DNA of 64,000 nt, from positions 61,837 to 125,836 of the forward strand of contig MCFH01000090.1 of the NCBI GenBank assembly GCA_002104945.1, read 5' to 3'. Source of the DNA: Piromyces finnis (Eukaryota > Neocallimastigomycota > Neocallimastigomycetes > Neocallimastigales > Neocallimastigaceae). The position numbers were made by a program, and so were the translations under genes. The notes under the pieces are model-generated. The model saw only the letters and a list, made by a program, of their open reading frames with translations. It was not told where the DNA came from and ran no database searches. Of this stretch, positions 25,742-37,529 are shown in pieces. Position 1 is the first letter of the stretch. Every line of letters begins with the position of its first letter.

Positions 25742-28700
25742 TTAATAATTTTTATCCTTTGGCATATCCATGACTATACCTTGTTCCATTTCTTGTTGAT
25801 TTTTTAAAAGTTGCTTTTGTAATTGTAAAATTTGTTGTTGTTGTTGCTTAATCAATTCTTCTTGTTGAAACATTCTTTGTTGTTGTACGGATTCATAATC
25901 CATCATATCTTCCATTGGATTCATCATTGGATTATATTGATTTGGATTATAACCGCCAAGGTAAGGAGAACTAATCATATTAATTGATTTTTGTTTTGGT
26001 GAAAGAAGTGGAGATGCCATACCAGTTGATGGCATACCAATTGTTTCTGCACCTAAAAGTGGAGAACGTCTATAGGTTGGTCCACCAATTGACTTTGGAG
26101 TTGCTATAATTGATGGAGAGTGTGAAGTGGATGGTAATGACATTGGTGGTAATGTTGGACTAGTGAGACTAAAATCATTTAATGGTTTTGTGACTGGAGA
26201 ATATGGAGAATATTGTCCTTTTAATAATGGTGTAGAAGAAACCATGGGTATCATTGATTGTGAATTCATTCTTGGGGTTCGGCTACCATTCATGGCGCTT
26301 AAATTTGGTGATTTAATCATATTCATATTTGAATAGTGTGGCTTAAAAGATTCTTTACGAACTGGATGCTTTGTTATACGAATATTCTTAACTTGTGGCT
26401 TTTTAACAACATTTGCTTGACCATTAATTGGAACCATTAATGGAGATGTTACTGGTTTTTCTCCATAAGTATGACTTCTTTCAATACCAGATGGGGCCAT
26501 GCTTGAATTATAACCAGTAACATCATCGTAAAGAGATCCTAAATCGCCACTCATGCCCTTATTGTACAAAGAATGTGGACGTCCATTACTAAAATTGGTA
26601 TTATTATATAATGGCGAATTGACAGGATTTGGATTAATAATACTAACATTTCCTATGTCTAAGTCTTCTTCCATACTATTTGGCTTTGGTGGTAACTTGG
26701 CGTTACTAAATTTATCTCTAGCAACGAGACTCTTAATGGAAGTGACCCATGATTGGCATTTTTGTTTATTATCACAACCAATGATTATATATCTCTTAGA
26801 ATCAGAATCTTCTGGCTTGGATATAATTTCGACAAAATATGGAACGATGTTTATTGGATCAAAATATTCTTTTACAATTGTATTTGAATTAATTGGAACT
26901 GCAATAATAGCATGATTCTTTGGATCATTAGAAACAAAGCAATAAATCCAGCTATCTTGAGTTAAAACAGTAAAACGTCTCTTCCAGCCTTTAAGAATAC
27001 CATGAGTACTGTAATAAAGATTATCTGTTAAAATAGGTTTAAGAGAAGCTAAGGTTGGAGTCAAATTACGATTAACTTCTTTAACTTCTTCAAATTCCTT
27101 CATCTTTTCTCTCTTACTAGATTTTGCATTCTTCTTACCATCTATATAATCAGGTTTCTTTAAAGGAGTAGTTGGTGTTGGTGGTGGTGGTGATGAAGAG
27201 GTAGTATCTTCCAAACCAATGATTTTTAATGCTTTAGAACTAATAATACCGTTAACTTGATTTTCACCATCATTTATGGAATAGCGAGAAAGATTTAAAT
27301 TATCAACTGGAAGACTGAATTGTTGATGTGGAGATGAAATTCCTACATTTGGAGTTCGTGGAGACATTGGATTCATTTCATTATTCAAGCTATTCATACT
27401 ATTCATACTGCTCATAGTGTTTCTGTTATTCATACCATTCATATTGTTCATATTGTTCATATTATTCATCATGGAAAATTCATATTCAGAAAGTCCAAAT
27501 ACCTTTTTCACTTTTTGACTCATAGCAAATGAATTATTACCAACACTGTTAAAAGAGTTATTTGATTTAATTGATCCCATGGTCAACATGCTTGGATCTC
27601 TTGTTAAGTCATCATTATCATCATTAAGAAGATTTTCTACTTCTTCTATTTCTTCTAATGACATTGGTCTTTCATTCATATTTCTACCCATTTCATGGGA
27701 TGGATATACTGGCATATAATCTTCAGTTTGAGGTTTAGATGAACTACTACCATTACGACCATGACCTTTATTCATTATATGTGGGCTTGTTATTGGAGCA
27801 GCGTTAAGCATTGCTAATTCTCTTTCATCAAATTGGAAATTAGCAAATTCATCTCTTTCATCTGGAGCATTCATTCCAAGCATCTTAAGAGCTTTAGCAC
27901 TCATGTTTGAAATAGAATGGTTTTCAACACCAACTAACTTTAAAGCCTTTGTACTAATTACTGGACTTGGAGCTGGATTCTTCTTACTTATCATAGAAGA
28001 TGGATTAACAGAACTCTTTAAAATTTTTAAATTGTTATTTAATGATTGATCAATATCGAAATCATCATCCATATTATACATAGGAATGATGTTATTGTTA
28101 CCAACTAATGGAGGATGTAAAGCACTTTGAATGGTAATATCATGAACAGATTCTGGTGACATTGGACCACCTTCAATAACAGCTGGTAATGGTAAAATAT
28201 CTGGATCATCACTCATGACACTTTCAGTATAATAAGATTGTCTTGTGTAGGATGAAACTGGTCTTTGATTTAAATTATTCATATCCGGATTTGGATTTTC
28301 AATAAATAATGAATTAGTTAAAAGTTGATTTCTTTTATTATTTGACTTATTCCTCATACGTCTAGTTTCATCATCACCTTCATAGCCATCAATTGTTGGA
28401 TCCACGGACTTTAATTTTGGAGTTTTAAAACTTTGTATCTGATTATCTAAGTCTTCTAATAAATTTTCAATATTTGAAAAAGTGTCTTTTAATTTTTTAC
28501 TAGAAGTTTTAAAAGCTTCTGCTTTATTATTAATTTCATCTTTTAATGAATTCGTTTTCTTAGTTTCTTTGTTTTCATCTTCTTCCTTTTCTTCAACAGG
28601 TTTGTTTATTGAATTTGACTCTTCTTTTTCTTCAACACTTTGAACTTCAGCTTTAAGTGATTGATCATTACCAGAATCTTCCTTAGTCGATACATCATCT

Positions 28701-30688
28701 TCGGAATCAAAATTATAAACAATAGCTTGTAATGGTTGATTATTATTTGATTTCCTCTTAATTTTAATTGAATCAGATTCATTTACACTTTGTATAGTGA
28801 CTGTTTGAACATTAGAATTAAGTGGAGTTGAATTATCAGTAGTGAGAGATGTACTGGATTGTCTTTTTTGTTGATCTTCTTCTTCATCTATATTAATAAC
28901 TTCAGTTAAACGACCTAATGATAAGTGTTGTAAATGACCCTTGGATTTTTCATTTTCTTTTGATAATATACTTTGATTATCATCTTCCTTAGTTCCACCA
29001 AGAGAAAATTGAGGAGGTACAGGAACTTGAGGAGTTGGAGGTAATGGGGTAGCTGGTGGTGGTTGTGGTGGAGCAATCTTAAGATGAAGATTAGCTCCAC
29101 TTTGACCTTTATTAGAAACAGACTTTGTTTCTAAGGATTCTTGAGGAGAAGAATGATTTAATAATTCTATTTCATTATTATTTTTTAAACTCTTATTAAT
29201 CATTTTCTCTATAGCATCAGAATTTGAAATTAAAAATTGTTTTTCAGCATTATTTATATCATTAATTGATTTTAATGCATTAGAAAATTCATTTAATTCC
29301 TCTTCTGCAGCATAACTGTCATCAATAGAGGTATCTTTAGCTTCTATTTCAGACATATTATTTTCATTTTCTACATTTTCAATATTTTGGTTACTTTCGT
29401 TATCAATTTCACTAATATTTGATTCATTTATAATTAAAGATGATTCATGTTCGGAAATTGAATCACTACCAGTAACAATGACTTGAGATAATTGAGAAAT
29501 GATTGAACCCTTTTTCATTATTTCACTTACATAATCATTTTCTTCTTCTTCTTGAGTTTCCTTTACTTTATCGTCAACATCGATAATTTCTTTTTCTTCA
29601 ACTAATCTTTCATCTTTATTTATTTCTTCAGATTGTTCTTGTTTTTCTTCACCATCTTCAATTTTTTCTTCTATATTTTCTATATTCTCAATAGTCTCAT
29701 CTTTTTCCTCTATATTTTCACCAACGTCAACCTTTTCTTCTACGGTTTCTTCTTTTTCTTCAACAATATCTTCAGAATTTTCTTCTTCGATAACTTTAAC
29801 TTCTTCAACCTTTTCTTCAGAATTTTCTTCTTCAATAACTTTAACTTCTTCAACCTTTTCTTCTAAACTTTCTTCTTCAACAACTTTAACTTCTTCAACC
29901 TTTTCTTCAGAATTTTCTTCTTCAATAACTTTAACTTCTTCAACCTTTTCTTCTAAACTTTCTTCTTCAACAACTTTAACTTCTTCAACCTTTTCTTCAG
30001 AATTTTCTTCTTCAATAACTTTAACTTCTTCAACCTTTTCTTCTAAACTTTCTTCTTCAATATTTTCAACATTTTCTTCAAAAGTTCCTTCTTCAGCAAC
30101 TTCAACTACATCCATTTTATCATTACTTAATTCTTCATTGACATTTTCATTAATTTCTTCAATTAAAATGTCTTTTTCTGATTCAGGCAAAACTTCTTCA
30201 GATACATTAATCTTATTTGATTGGTTATCTATTTTTTCATCTTCACCTTCTGCTATTTCTTTTTCAATCTCAACAATATCTTCTTTTTCTACTTCAGTTA
30301 TTTTTTCTTCCTGTATTAAAGTAGGTTCTTGCAACTCTTTATATTGTTCTATTGGAATATTGTTGATTTCAATTGAGATATTATCATTTCTTTCTTTTTT
30401 ACCACCATAGATTATATGTTTTTCAAGTTTTTTAATCATATTTTTTACCTTATTCTTTTTTTTACCCTTTTCACTTTTTGTACTCTTGGTACTTTTTACA
30501 GAAGTTTCACTAGTAAAACTAGCTGTTTTATTCAATAATTTTATTCTATCAGATACTGATATAGAATTAGAAGAAGTCGCTTTATTTAATGTCATATTTA
30601 CATCTTGACTATTTACAGAGATATTATTAGAAGAAATGTTATTGACATTATTTGTTTCGTTCATTTTTGATTCTATATTATCACCCAT
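25742..30688 (-). CDS. Large PH-domain protein with acidic repeats and repeated KALK motifs
   Basis: A single-exon frame of 1648 residues. It begins Ser/Asn-rich with a basic patch at about 75-95. Residues about 115-400 are extremely Glu-rich and include six 15-residue repeats (VEEVKV plus IEEENSEEK or VEEESLEEK). A Pro-rich stretch lies at about 530-555. Four short related motifs are scattered: STKALKLVG at ~913, SAKALKMLG at ~933, KVKKVFGLSEYEF at ~1064 and SSKALKIIG at ~1153. A PH domain occupies about 1230-1320 (GILKGWKRRFTVL at the start, CQSWVTSIKSL at the C-terminal helix). The C-terminus is a Q-rich predicted coiled coil. The PH fold suggests binding to membrane phosphoinositides or a protein partner, and the acidic and low-complexity regions suggest a cortical scaffold. 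I do not recognise a specific named family. Confidence 0.8.
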   Translation of the reverse strand: MGDNIESKMNETNNVNNISSNNISVNSQDVNMTLNKATSSNSISVSDRIKLLNKTASFTSETSVKSTKSTKSEKGKKKNKVKNMIKKLEKHIIYGGKKERNDNISIEINNIPIEQYKELQEPTLIQEEKITEVEKEDIVEIEKEIAEGEDEKIDNQSNKINVSEEVLPESEKDILIEEINENVNEELSNDKMDVVEVAEEGTFEENVENIEEESLEEKVEEVKVIEEENSEEKVEEVKVVEEESLEEKVEEVKVIEEENSEEKVEEVKVVEEESLEEKVEEVKVIEEENSEEKVEEVKVIEEENSEDIVEEKEETVEEKVDVGENIEEKDETIENIENIEEKIEDGEEKQEQSEEINKDERLVEEKEIIDVDDKVKETQEEEENDYVSEIMKKGSIISQLSQVIVTGSDSISEHESSLIINESNISEIDNESNQNIENVENENNMSEIEAKDTSIDDSYAAEEELNEFSNALKSINDINNAEKQFLISNSDAIEKMINKSLKNNNEIELLNHSSPQESLETKSVSNKGQSGANLHLKIAPPQPPPATPLPPTPQVPVPPQFSLGGTKEDDNQSILSKENEKSKGHLQHLSLGRLTEVINIDEEEDQQKRQSSTSLTTDNSTPLNSNVQTVTIQSVNESDSIKIKRKSNNNQPLQAIVYNFDSEDDVSTKEDSGNDQSLKAEVQSVEEKEESNSINKPVEEKEEDENKETKKTNSLKDEINNKAEAFKTSSKKLKDTFSNIENLLEDLDNQIQSFKTPKLKSVDPTIDGYEGDDETRRMRNKSNNKRNQLLTNSLFIENPNPDMNNLNQRPVSSYTRQSYYTESVMSDDPDILPLPAVIEGGPMSPESVHDITIQSALHPPLVGNNNIIPMYNMDDDFDIDQSLNNNLKILKSSVNPSSMISKKNPAPSPVISTKALKLVGVENHSISNMSAKALKMLGMNAPDERDEFANFQFDERELAMLNAAPITSPHIMNKGHGRNGSSSSKPQTEDYMPVYPSHEMGRNMNERPMSLEEIEEVENLLNDDNDDLTRDPSMLTMGSIKSNNSFNSVGNNSFAMSQKVKKVFGLSEYEFSMMNNMNNMNNMNGMNNRNTMSSMNSMNSLNNEMNPMSPRTPNVGISSPHQQFSLPVDNLNLSRYSINDGENQVNGIISSKALKIIGLEDTTSSSPPPPTPTTPLKKPDYIDGKKNAKSSKREKMKEFEEVKEVNRNLTPTLASLKPILTDNLYYSTHGILKGWKRRFTVLTQDSWIYCFVSNDPKNHAIIAVPINSNTIVKEYFDPINIVPYFVEIISKPEDSDSKRYIIIGCDNKQKCQSWVTSIKSLVARDKFSNAKLPPKPNSMEEDLDIGNVSIINPNPVNSPLYNNTNFSNGRPHSLYNKGMSGDLGSLYDDVTGYNSSMAPSGIERSHTYGEKPVTSPLMVPINGQANVVKKPQVKNIRITKHPVRKESFKPHYSNMNMIKSPNLSAMNGSRTPRMNSQSMIPMVSSTPLLKGQYSPYSPVTKPLNDFSLTSPTLPPMSLPSTSHSPSIIATPKSIGGPTYRRSPLLGAETIGMPSTGMASPLLSPKQKSINMISSPYLGGYNPNQYNPMMNPMEDMMDYESVQQQRMFQQEELIKQQQQQILQLQKQLLKNQQEMEQGIVMDMPKDKNY
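29769..30056 (-). repeat. Coding minisatellite, 45-bp unit, six copies
   Basis: Six tandem 45-bp units inside the PH-domain gene. Two variants mostly alternate (encoding IEEENS and VEEESL), giving a higher-order 90-bp period, which points to expansion by unequal exchange of a two-unit block. Confidence 0.9.
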
Positions 30689-32622
30689 TTTTTATGTATT
30701 ATTAACAAAAATATTTGTAAAAATTAAAAAATATTATATTTCCTTAAATTATAAAATAAAATATATTCTTTGAATATACTTTTTTAATATGTATTTAAAA
30801 ATTATATATATATAACTATTTAATAAATATTTTAAAACGTTTTATTAATAATTCTATATACGTATTTTATATTTAATTTTTAGCTTTATTGTTTTTATTT
30901 TATTGTTTTTGATTTAGTTATTTATTCGAATGAAAAATTAAAGTTTTATTTTTTATTTTGGATTTATTTCCTTTTAAAATATTTAAATAATTTATTAATT
31001 AGATGGCTAAAATATTTCGAGTGTGATTATGATTAATAGTGATTTTTATTTTTATTTAAATGAGTTGTTATGTAGTATATTGTTTATTTTTATTTATGAT
31101 TGCATATGTTTTTTTTATATTTATTAAATATGTTTTTTTTTATCGGTTTGCTTATTTTTGGAAATGTATAACAAAATTATTTAAATAATAAAACATAAAT
31201 ATTATTTAAATAATTTTTATCGTTTCTTTTTTTTAAAAAAAAAAGACTGTAAGACTCTAATATTTCTTAATAAATTATTAAATATTAATAAATTTATTTG
31301 TTATTGACGTAATAATTTTATGAATATCACTTTTTTTTTTTATTTTATTTGTTGTTTAGTTTTAATTTGATAACATTTGATTTCAAATCGTAATTTAGTA
31401 TTATTGGTAGAGAGGAAATTGATATAAATGAAATTTAAATAACATCTTTATAATTTTTTATTTTTAATTTATATATATGATTCTTTTCTTTTATTTTTTT
31501 TATTCTCTTTCTTTTTTCTTCTTTATTATTTTTATTATGAAATAAAGATATTTTACAATATAATAATAAATAATATATATAAAGAAAAGAAAGAAAGAAA
31601 GAAAAAGGTATAAAAGAAAAGATATAAAGTTTATTTCAAAACTTTTTAAATAAATAAAAAATTATAAGAAATTGAATTAAAAAAATTTGAAGAAAAGAAA
31701 AAGAAAAAAAATTTTTTTTTTTTTTTGAATATTATTTTTTCCTCACACTTTCTTTTTTTTTTTTTTTCTCAAACTATTATTATTGATAATTATAATTATA
31801 TTATTTCATATTATTTTAATATATTATTAATAATATATAAATTAATACCAATCGGTCTATATAAATAAAAAATGAAAAAAATAAAATGATAGAATACCAA
31901 AAAGTTTAATTTTCAATATAAATTAACTTTATAAAATTAATATAAAATAATAAATTTATTATATTATAATTATATTACAACTAATATTTTTTTTAAATCA
32001 AATAAATTAATTATATTATTAAATAAAGTTTAGTCGCTAATAAAATTTTAGTGATGAGCAAAAGTGTTACAAAACAAAAAGTATTCAATAATCAGTTTAA
32101 TATTAATTTATTTAATTTTATTATAATATATGTATAATTATAATTTAATATATATCAATAATTAATATAGTAAAAATGCCTTAATATTTAATATATTATT
32201 AATATAAAAAATTATATTAAAATAGAAATAGTTTTTGTGCAACTTTAATTTTAATATAGAAATAAACATTTTTATAACAATATTATTAAAGTTTAATTGT
32301 TAATATATTGATTGTTTTAGAAAACTTTATTTTATAAAATAATATAAGATAAAGTTTCATTTTTTAGATGTATATTTACTTTTGTGTAAATAATTATTAA
32401 TAAATATAAATAGAATAGAATCTATAGATAAGATATATATAAAATAATTAAAATTAATCCATAAAAAAATAGTATTATGTGTTTATATATAATCTTAACA
32501 ATAAATAATAGAATATGGTTATAATATTCTATTAAATAGTATCTATTATTATCACCACATTTTATTCCCAACAATCAATTATAATGTGTTTAACTATACT
32601 AGACTTATTGGTGGTACTATTA

Positions 32623-32691
32623 GTTGTATATCTAGTAATTATGGAATTATGGTAGGCTTGTTGGTTGTATATCTAGTAATTATGGAATTAT
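32623..32691. repeat. 28-bp direct repeat, two copies
   Basis: The 28-base word beginning GTTGTATATCTAGTAATTA occurs at 32623-32650 and again at 32664-32691. The bases before each copy are also partly alike, so this is a short, partly diverged tandem duplication. Confidence 0.9.
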
Positions 32692-33465
32692 ATTATTAAT
32701 ATTTATATGAAATATAATAATCCTTATTTCTATAAATTTATTTTCAAAAAAAAAAAAAAAGGATTTATACTTTTTGTATTGACTTTTTAATAAAATGGCA
32801 TTTATTTCATATATTACACTTTTATACTATATAAATATTTTTAATATTCTAATCCACAATTGATTAAACCACAACCATAAAATATTACCAGAAAAAAATC
32901 CACACAAAGCAACATTTAATAGCAGGAATAATATTAAAATTTGATTAAAGAATATAAACTTTATTATATATTAAAAATGATTTAATTTTTTAAAACTGCC
33001 CAAAGTATCTTTGAAAGATGAATTCTTTCCCATAGAATAAAATAATTCCACATATTATGTTATATAGTATTGTTGAATATTAAGTGTGCTACCTTTACTA
33101 AATATTAAATATTTTTAAAAAAATATCATTGTCAAAAAAGAAATAAAAAAAAATATTCTATTGATATACAACATAAAGATATTCTTTTTTTTTTTTTGAC
33201 ATTTTCAATTGGAAAAAAAATATATTTTTTATTAAAAAAAAGTATCATAATAATGATGGTAGTACAAATAATAAACTTTTCCTTTTTCTCTAACAATATA
33301 ATAATGGTGGTGGGAATATTTTTTATTCTATAACAAAATAATAATGATGGTGGATTTAGAAAGAAATTTTATTAAATAAAAGTATTACAGTAAACGTTAC
33401 ATGTATTAAATAGGATTAGAATGGATAAAGCAGTATGGTTTAAATTAAACAGTTTTTTTTATCTT

Positions 33466-33599
33466 GAAAAAAAATTCACCAAAAAAAATTAAAATTTATT
33501 TATTTATTATTTATTCATTCATTCATTTTATAGAAAAAAAATTCACCAAAAAAAATTAAAATTTATTTATTTATTATTTATTCATTCATTCATTTTATA
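33466..33599. repeat. Perfect 67-bp tandem duplication
   Basis: 33466-33532 and 33533-33599 appear identical base for base. The unit begins with G plus eight A and TTCACC and ends in CATTCATTCATTTTATA. A recent tandem duplication, or an assembly artefact. Confidence 0.95.
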
Positions 33600-34473
33600 G
33601 AAATACATCTGAGTTACATATTGTATTTTATCACCCAATCAAATAGTTAAGATGACTACTTAAACTATAATAGAAATATATTAATAGTTTATAATGTAAT
33701 AAAATCAATAGGATGGAATAAAAATGGGATTTAGTATTCATTTAATAACTTCTTATTTCTAACATTAATAATAATAATGATGATGATGATGATGATATAA
33801 ATATATATATATACTCTTTTTTTTATTACATTATTTGGTAGTAATAATCAAATCTTTGTATAAATCCGTTGGTTTTTAATTGTATATATTGTATTGTATA
33901 CAAAAATGAAAATGTACCACAAGAATGTAGCTTAAAAAAATTTTTTTTTAAAAGATTTATTATTATTAATAAATAAAATCCCTATTCATTTTAACAATGA
34001 ACAAATTAAAAAAAAAATCTTTTTTTTTTTCAAATTTAAAAAATTAATAAATAAATAATTAAAAGATAAAAAAAAAAAGATAAAAATAATTATTTTATCA
34101 AAAAACAAACACCCATTAAAATTAAGATTTCTTTTCTTTTTTTTTTTTTTTTTTTTTACTAGTATTCTAAGCTAAAGAAAAGAAAAAAAAAGAAAAAAAA
34201 AAAAGAAAACATTTAAATATTTACAACAAACACTTCATTACAAGAATTATTGTAATTTTTGGTTAAAAAAAAATAGTGAAAAAAAAAATTAATTATTCTT
34301 TATTTTATTTTAAAAATTTAATCTATATATAAAATTATTATTATATTAGTAATTAAATCATCATAATTAATTAATCATATTTAAAAATAAATCGAATATT
34401 ATTAAATAATTAAGGAAATAAAAAAAAAAGGTAAAATTGATATTATATATTTTATTATATTAATATAATGATA

Positions 34474-34510
<37 letters not shown>

Positions 34511-34800
34511 ACATTTAATATCTCTTTCATTTATATTTAATTTTTATTATTAATAAATTATTTATTTGCTTTTCTTTCACTTTTATTTTATATATGTAGG
34601 TTGTTTTAATAGCAATAATTAAGAAGTAATAATAATTATCAATAATCAAAATACAAAAATAAAATAAATAATTCTTATTGAGATAAATATATTACGAAAT
34701 ATAAATTAATAAATTTCATAAAAAAAAAATCATTCTTTAATAATACCTTAAGAAGTTAAAAGTAAAAAAAAAAAAAAGTTTAAATTTTATATATATAAAA

Positions 34801-36614
34801 ATGGTATCACCGCCAAAACCATGGGAAAGAGGTTATGTTAAAAATGCTGCTGGTTCATCAGCTACACCAATAGCTGATACCACCGCAGTAGCATCAACAG
34901 CAGCTGATATTAAGGATAGCGCAGCAACAGATACTACTGCTGTTGCCACTACATCTTCAACACCAGCTTTACCACCAAGACCAACAAATTCTTCTTTAAC
35001 AAGATCAGGTAATTATTTTAAAAACAATACAATGGTGTTAAATATTAAAATATAATTAAACTATATTTAGTGTGATACTCTGAAATTTAATAATGAAAAT
35101 CAGATTTTATTAAATGAATAATAAATTCATATAATAAATATAGAATGAATAGTGGGAAAAATGAGGATATTAAATTTTAAATTTATACAAAATTAAATTA
35201 CAAATGAAATGATTATTTTTGTTAATCCATAATTAAATCAAGATTAGTATTGAAATAATAATAAAATTGAAAATGGAAAAATAAAAATTGAAAAAAAAAA
35301 AAGAAAGAAAGAAAGAAAATACTTAAAAGATACATAAATTTGAAATGGAAATAAAAAAAATAAATAGAAAAAAAAATAGTTGCAAAAGAATATATATTTG
35401 TGGCAACATTTTCAATAACAACAAATGTATTAAAATCAAGATGAATTAAACTTTAATTTATTATTAATTTCTAGGACTCGATTATGACACTTCTTATGGA
35501 TCATCATTGGGTTATAATTCATTAGGTTATAGTGGTTATGGAAGTTCATATGGATATGGAGGTTATAGTTCATATTCACCATATAGTCGTTTTGGTAGTT
35601 ATGGTAGTTATGGAAGTTATGGTGGTTTAGGCTATTCTTCTTATGGAGGTCTCGGTTACGGTTATAATAGAATGGGTTATGGTTACCCAGGAATGATGAA
35701 TAATGAATTATCATTAACAAGACAAATGGAAGAAAGTACCCAAACAGCCTTCCAAACTATGAGTTCAATTGTTCAAGCATTTGGAGGTTTCGCTCAAATG
35801 TTAGATTCTACCTTTATGGCTACTCATTCATCCTTCATGGCAATGGTTGGTGTTGCTGATCAATTATCCCATTTAAGAGGTAATCTTGGCGATGTTTTTT
35901 CAATGTTTAATATAGTAAAATATATAAAACGTTGGCTCGGTTATGAAAAGCCAGAAATTAATTCCTCAGAATTTGAATCCTTCAGTAAAGATTCATCAAA
36001 ATCTCAACTTGTGAAGAGTGGCAAACGCCAAAATGGTAAACCAGTCATTTTATTCATGTTATTTATGTTTGGACTTCCATATTTAATGACCAAAGTTATT
36101 AATATTTTAAAGAGACGTCAACAACAACAACAAATGGGTATGCTTCCAAACAACATGCCAATGAATCCAGCCTTAGCTGGTTCTCAATCCCTTTCTTCCT
36201 TCCCAAGAAATGCTGAAGGAAAACCAATTATTGAATTTGCCAGATGTTTATACGATTTCCAAGCCCAAAGTCCAATGGAATTAGATATTAAAAAGGGTGA
36301 TATTATCGCTATTATCTCTAAATTAGATCAAAATGGACAACCATCCCAATGGTGGAAAGGAAGATTACAACATGGTCCAACCGGTATTTTCCCATCAAGT
36401 AAGTTTTTTTTTTCTTTTCTTATTTTCTTTAGTGTATTATTCTTATTCCTATTCCTATGAAATTAAAAAAAAAAAACTAAAAAATTTTTACATTTTAACA
36501 GATTATGTCGAATTGATACCAACTAAACAAGAAAAGAAAGAAAATGTAGAAACACCAGCAGAACCAATAAAACAAGACATATCTTCATCTGATGCTTCTG
36601 TTGCCTCCTCCTAA
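34801..36614 (+). CDS. PEX13: Peroxisomal import docking protein PEX13
   Basis: Three exons: 34801-35008, 35475-36398 and 36502-36614, in frame, 414 residues. The N-terminus (VSPPKPWER) and Pro/Thr-rich start match PEX13. A Tyr/Gly-rich segment at about 70-135 (many GY, YGS and YGG steps) is the family's YG domain, linked to the import pore meshwork. A long amphipathic/hydrophobic region at about 145-205 contains the conserved MLDSTFMATHSSFMAM stretch. A membrane segment follows at about 255-275 (VILFMLFMFGLPYLM). A C-terminal SH3 domain lies at about 322-382 (ARCLYDFQAQSPMELDIKKG, QWWKGRL, GIFPSNYVELIP) and is completed by the last exon. In other fungi the SH3 binds PEX14 and PEX5 to import PTS1 proteins. 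Its presence is notable if the host is an anaerobic fungus. Confidence 0.93.
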
Positions 36615-37529
36615 AATCCCTAATATATTATATATTATTATATATATATAATTTTTTTTTTTTAATATCATCGTTATCGTCAAAAAAAAAAAAAAAAAGA
36701 AAAAAGAAAAAAAAATTAAATTATTAATAATGAATACTATTATCTCGTTTAACTTTTTTTTTTTTTTTTTTTTTATTGTTTTAATTAAATAAAATTTAAG
36801 AAAACTATTTTTAATTCTATAAACTTTTTTTTTTTTTCTTTTTTAATCCTATTATAAAATATTTTTTCTTTTTTTTTTTTTTTAATCTAAAAAAAAAAAA
36901 AGTTTTTTCTTCTTCATCTTTTTTAAAATTAATAAAGCTAAACAATAAAAAAAAAAATAATAATAATAAATTAAAAAATTAAAAATAATAATAGTAATAG
37001 AAAATAGATATATCATAAAAAAAAATAGAAAGAAAGCTTTTTAGATTTATACATAAAAATAAAAAATAAAAAATAAAAAAAAAAAAAAAGACATAACCTA
37101 TACATAATAAAAAAATAAATCAATATTAAATAATAAACCTTTTTTTTTTACTTTTACAAATAAGAAAATGTAAAATTAAAAATAATCTATATAATATTTT
37201 ATTTAAAAGTTTTTTTATATTTATTTATTAAATTGCTTTTTTTTTTTTTTTTTTTTTTTTTTCTTAATTGTTTATTCCTCTTTTTCAAAAATAAAAAAAA
37301 AAATAAATAAATTATAAAGGATACAGTTCTTTTATATATTGATATATTTGCTAATGTATTTATTTTTTGTTTTTGTTTTTTTTATTTCTTTATTTTTTTT
37401 TAGATGTTTAATACTTTTTGTTGTTGTTCCATAATTTTTTTTTTTTTTAAAAAAAAGTAGATATAAATTAAATTTTTTTTTATTACTTTATTTTTATTCC
37501 ATGAACAATTAATTTATTACTTGCTTTTT
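36615..37529. other. Convergent 3' region between PEX13 and SDS22
   Basis: Long A and T homopolymers, including T runs at about 36749-36773 and 37236-37262. Both 3' UTRs lie here. No gene is seen. Confidence 0.65.

Larger units (their letters stand above)
30689..34800. other. Divergent intergenic region between the PH-domain gene and PEX13
   Basis: About 4.1 kb with no gene seen. It is the shared upstream region of two divergent genes. It holds a perfect 67-bp tandem duplication and a 28-bp direct repeat (listed separately), a (GAT)n run at about 33778-33797, and long (AT)n and T tracts at about 34470-34512. Confidence 0.6.

Noticed and set aside
35436-35720. Minus-strand frame rich in His/Asn/Tyr opposite PEX13
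   Set aside because: It is the complement of the Tyr/Gly repeat region of PEX13 and has no independent support.
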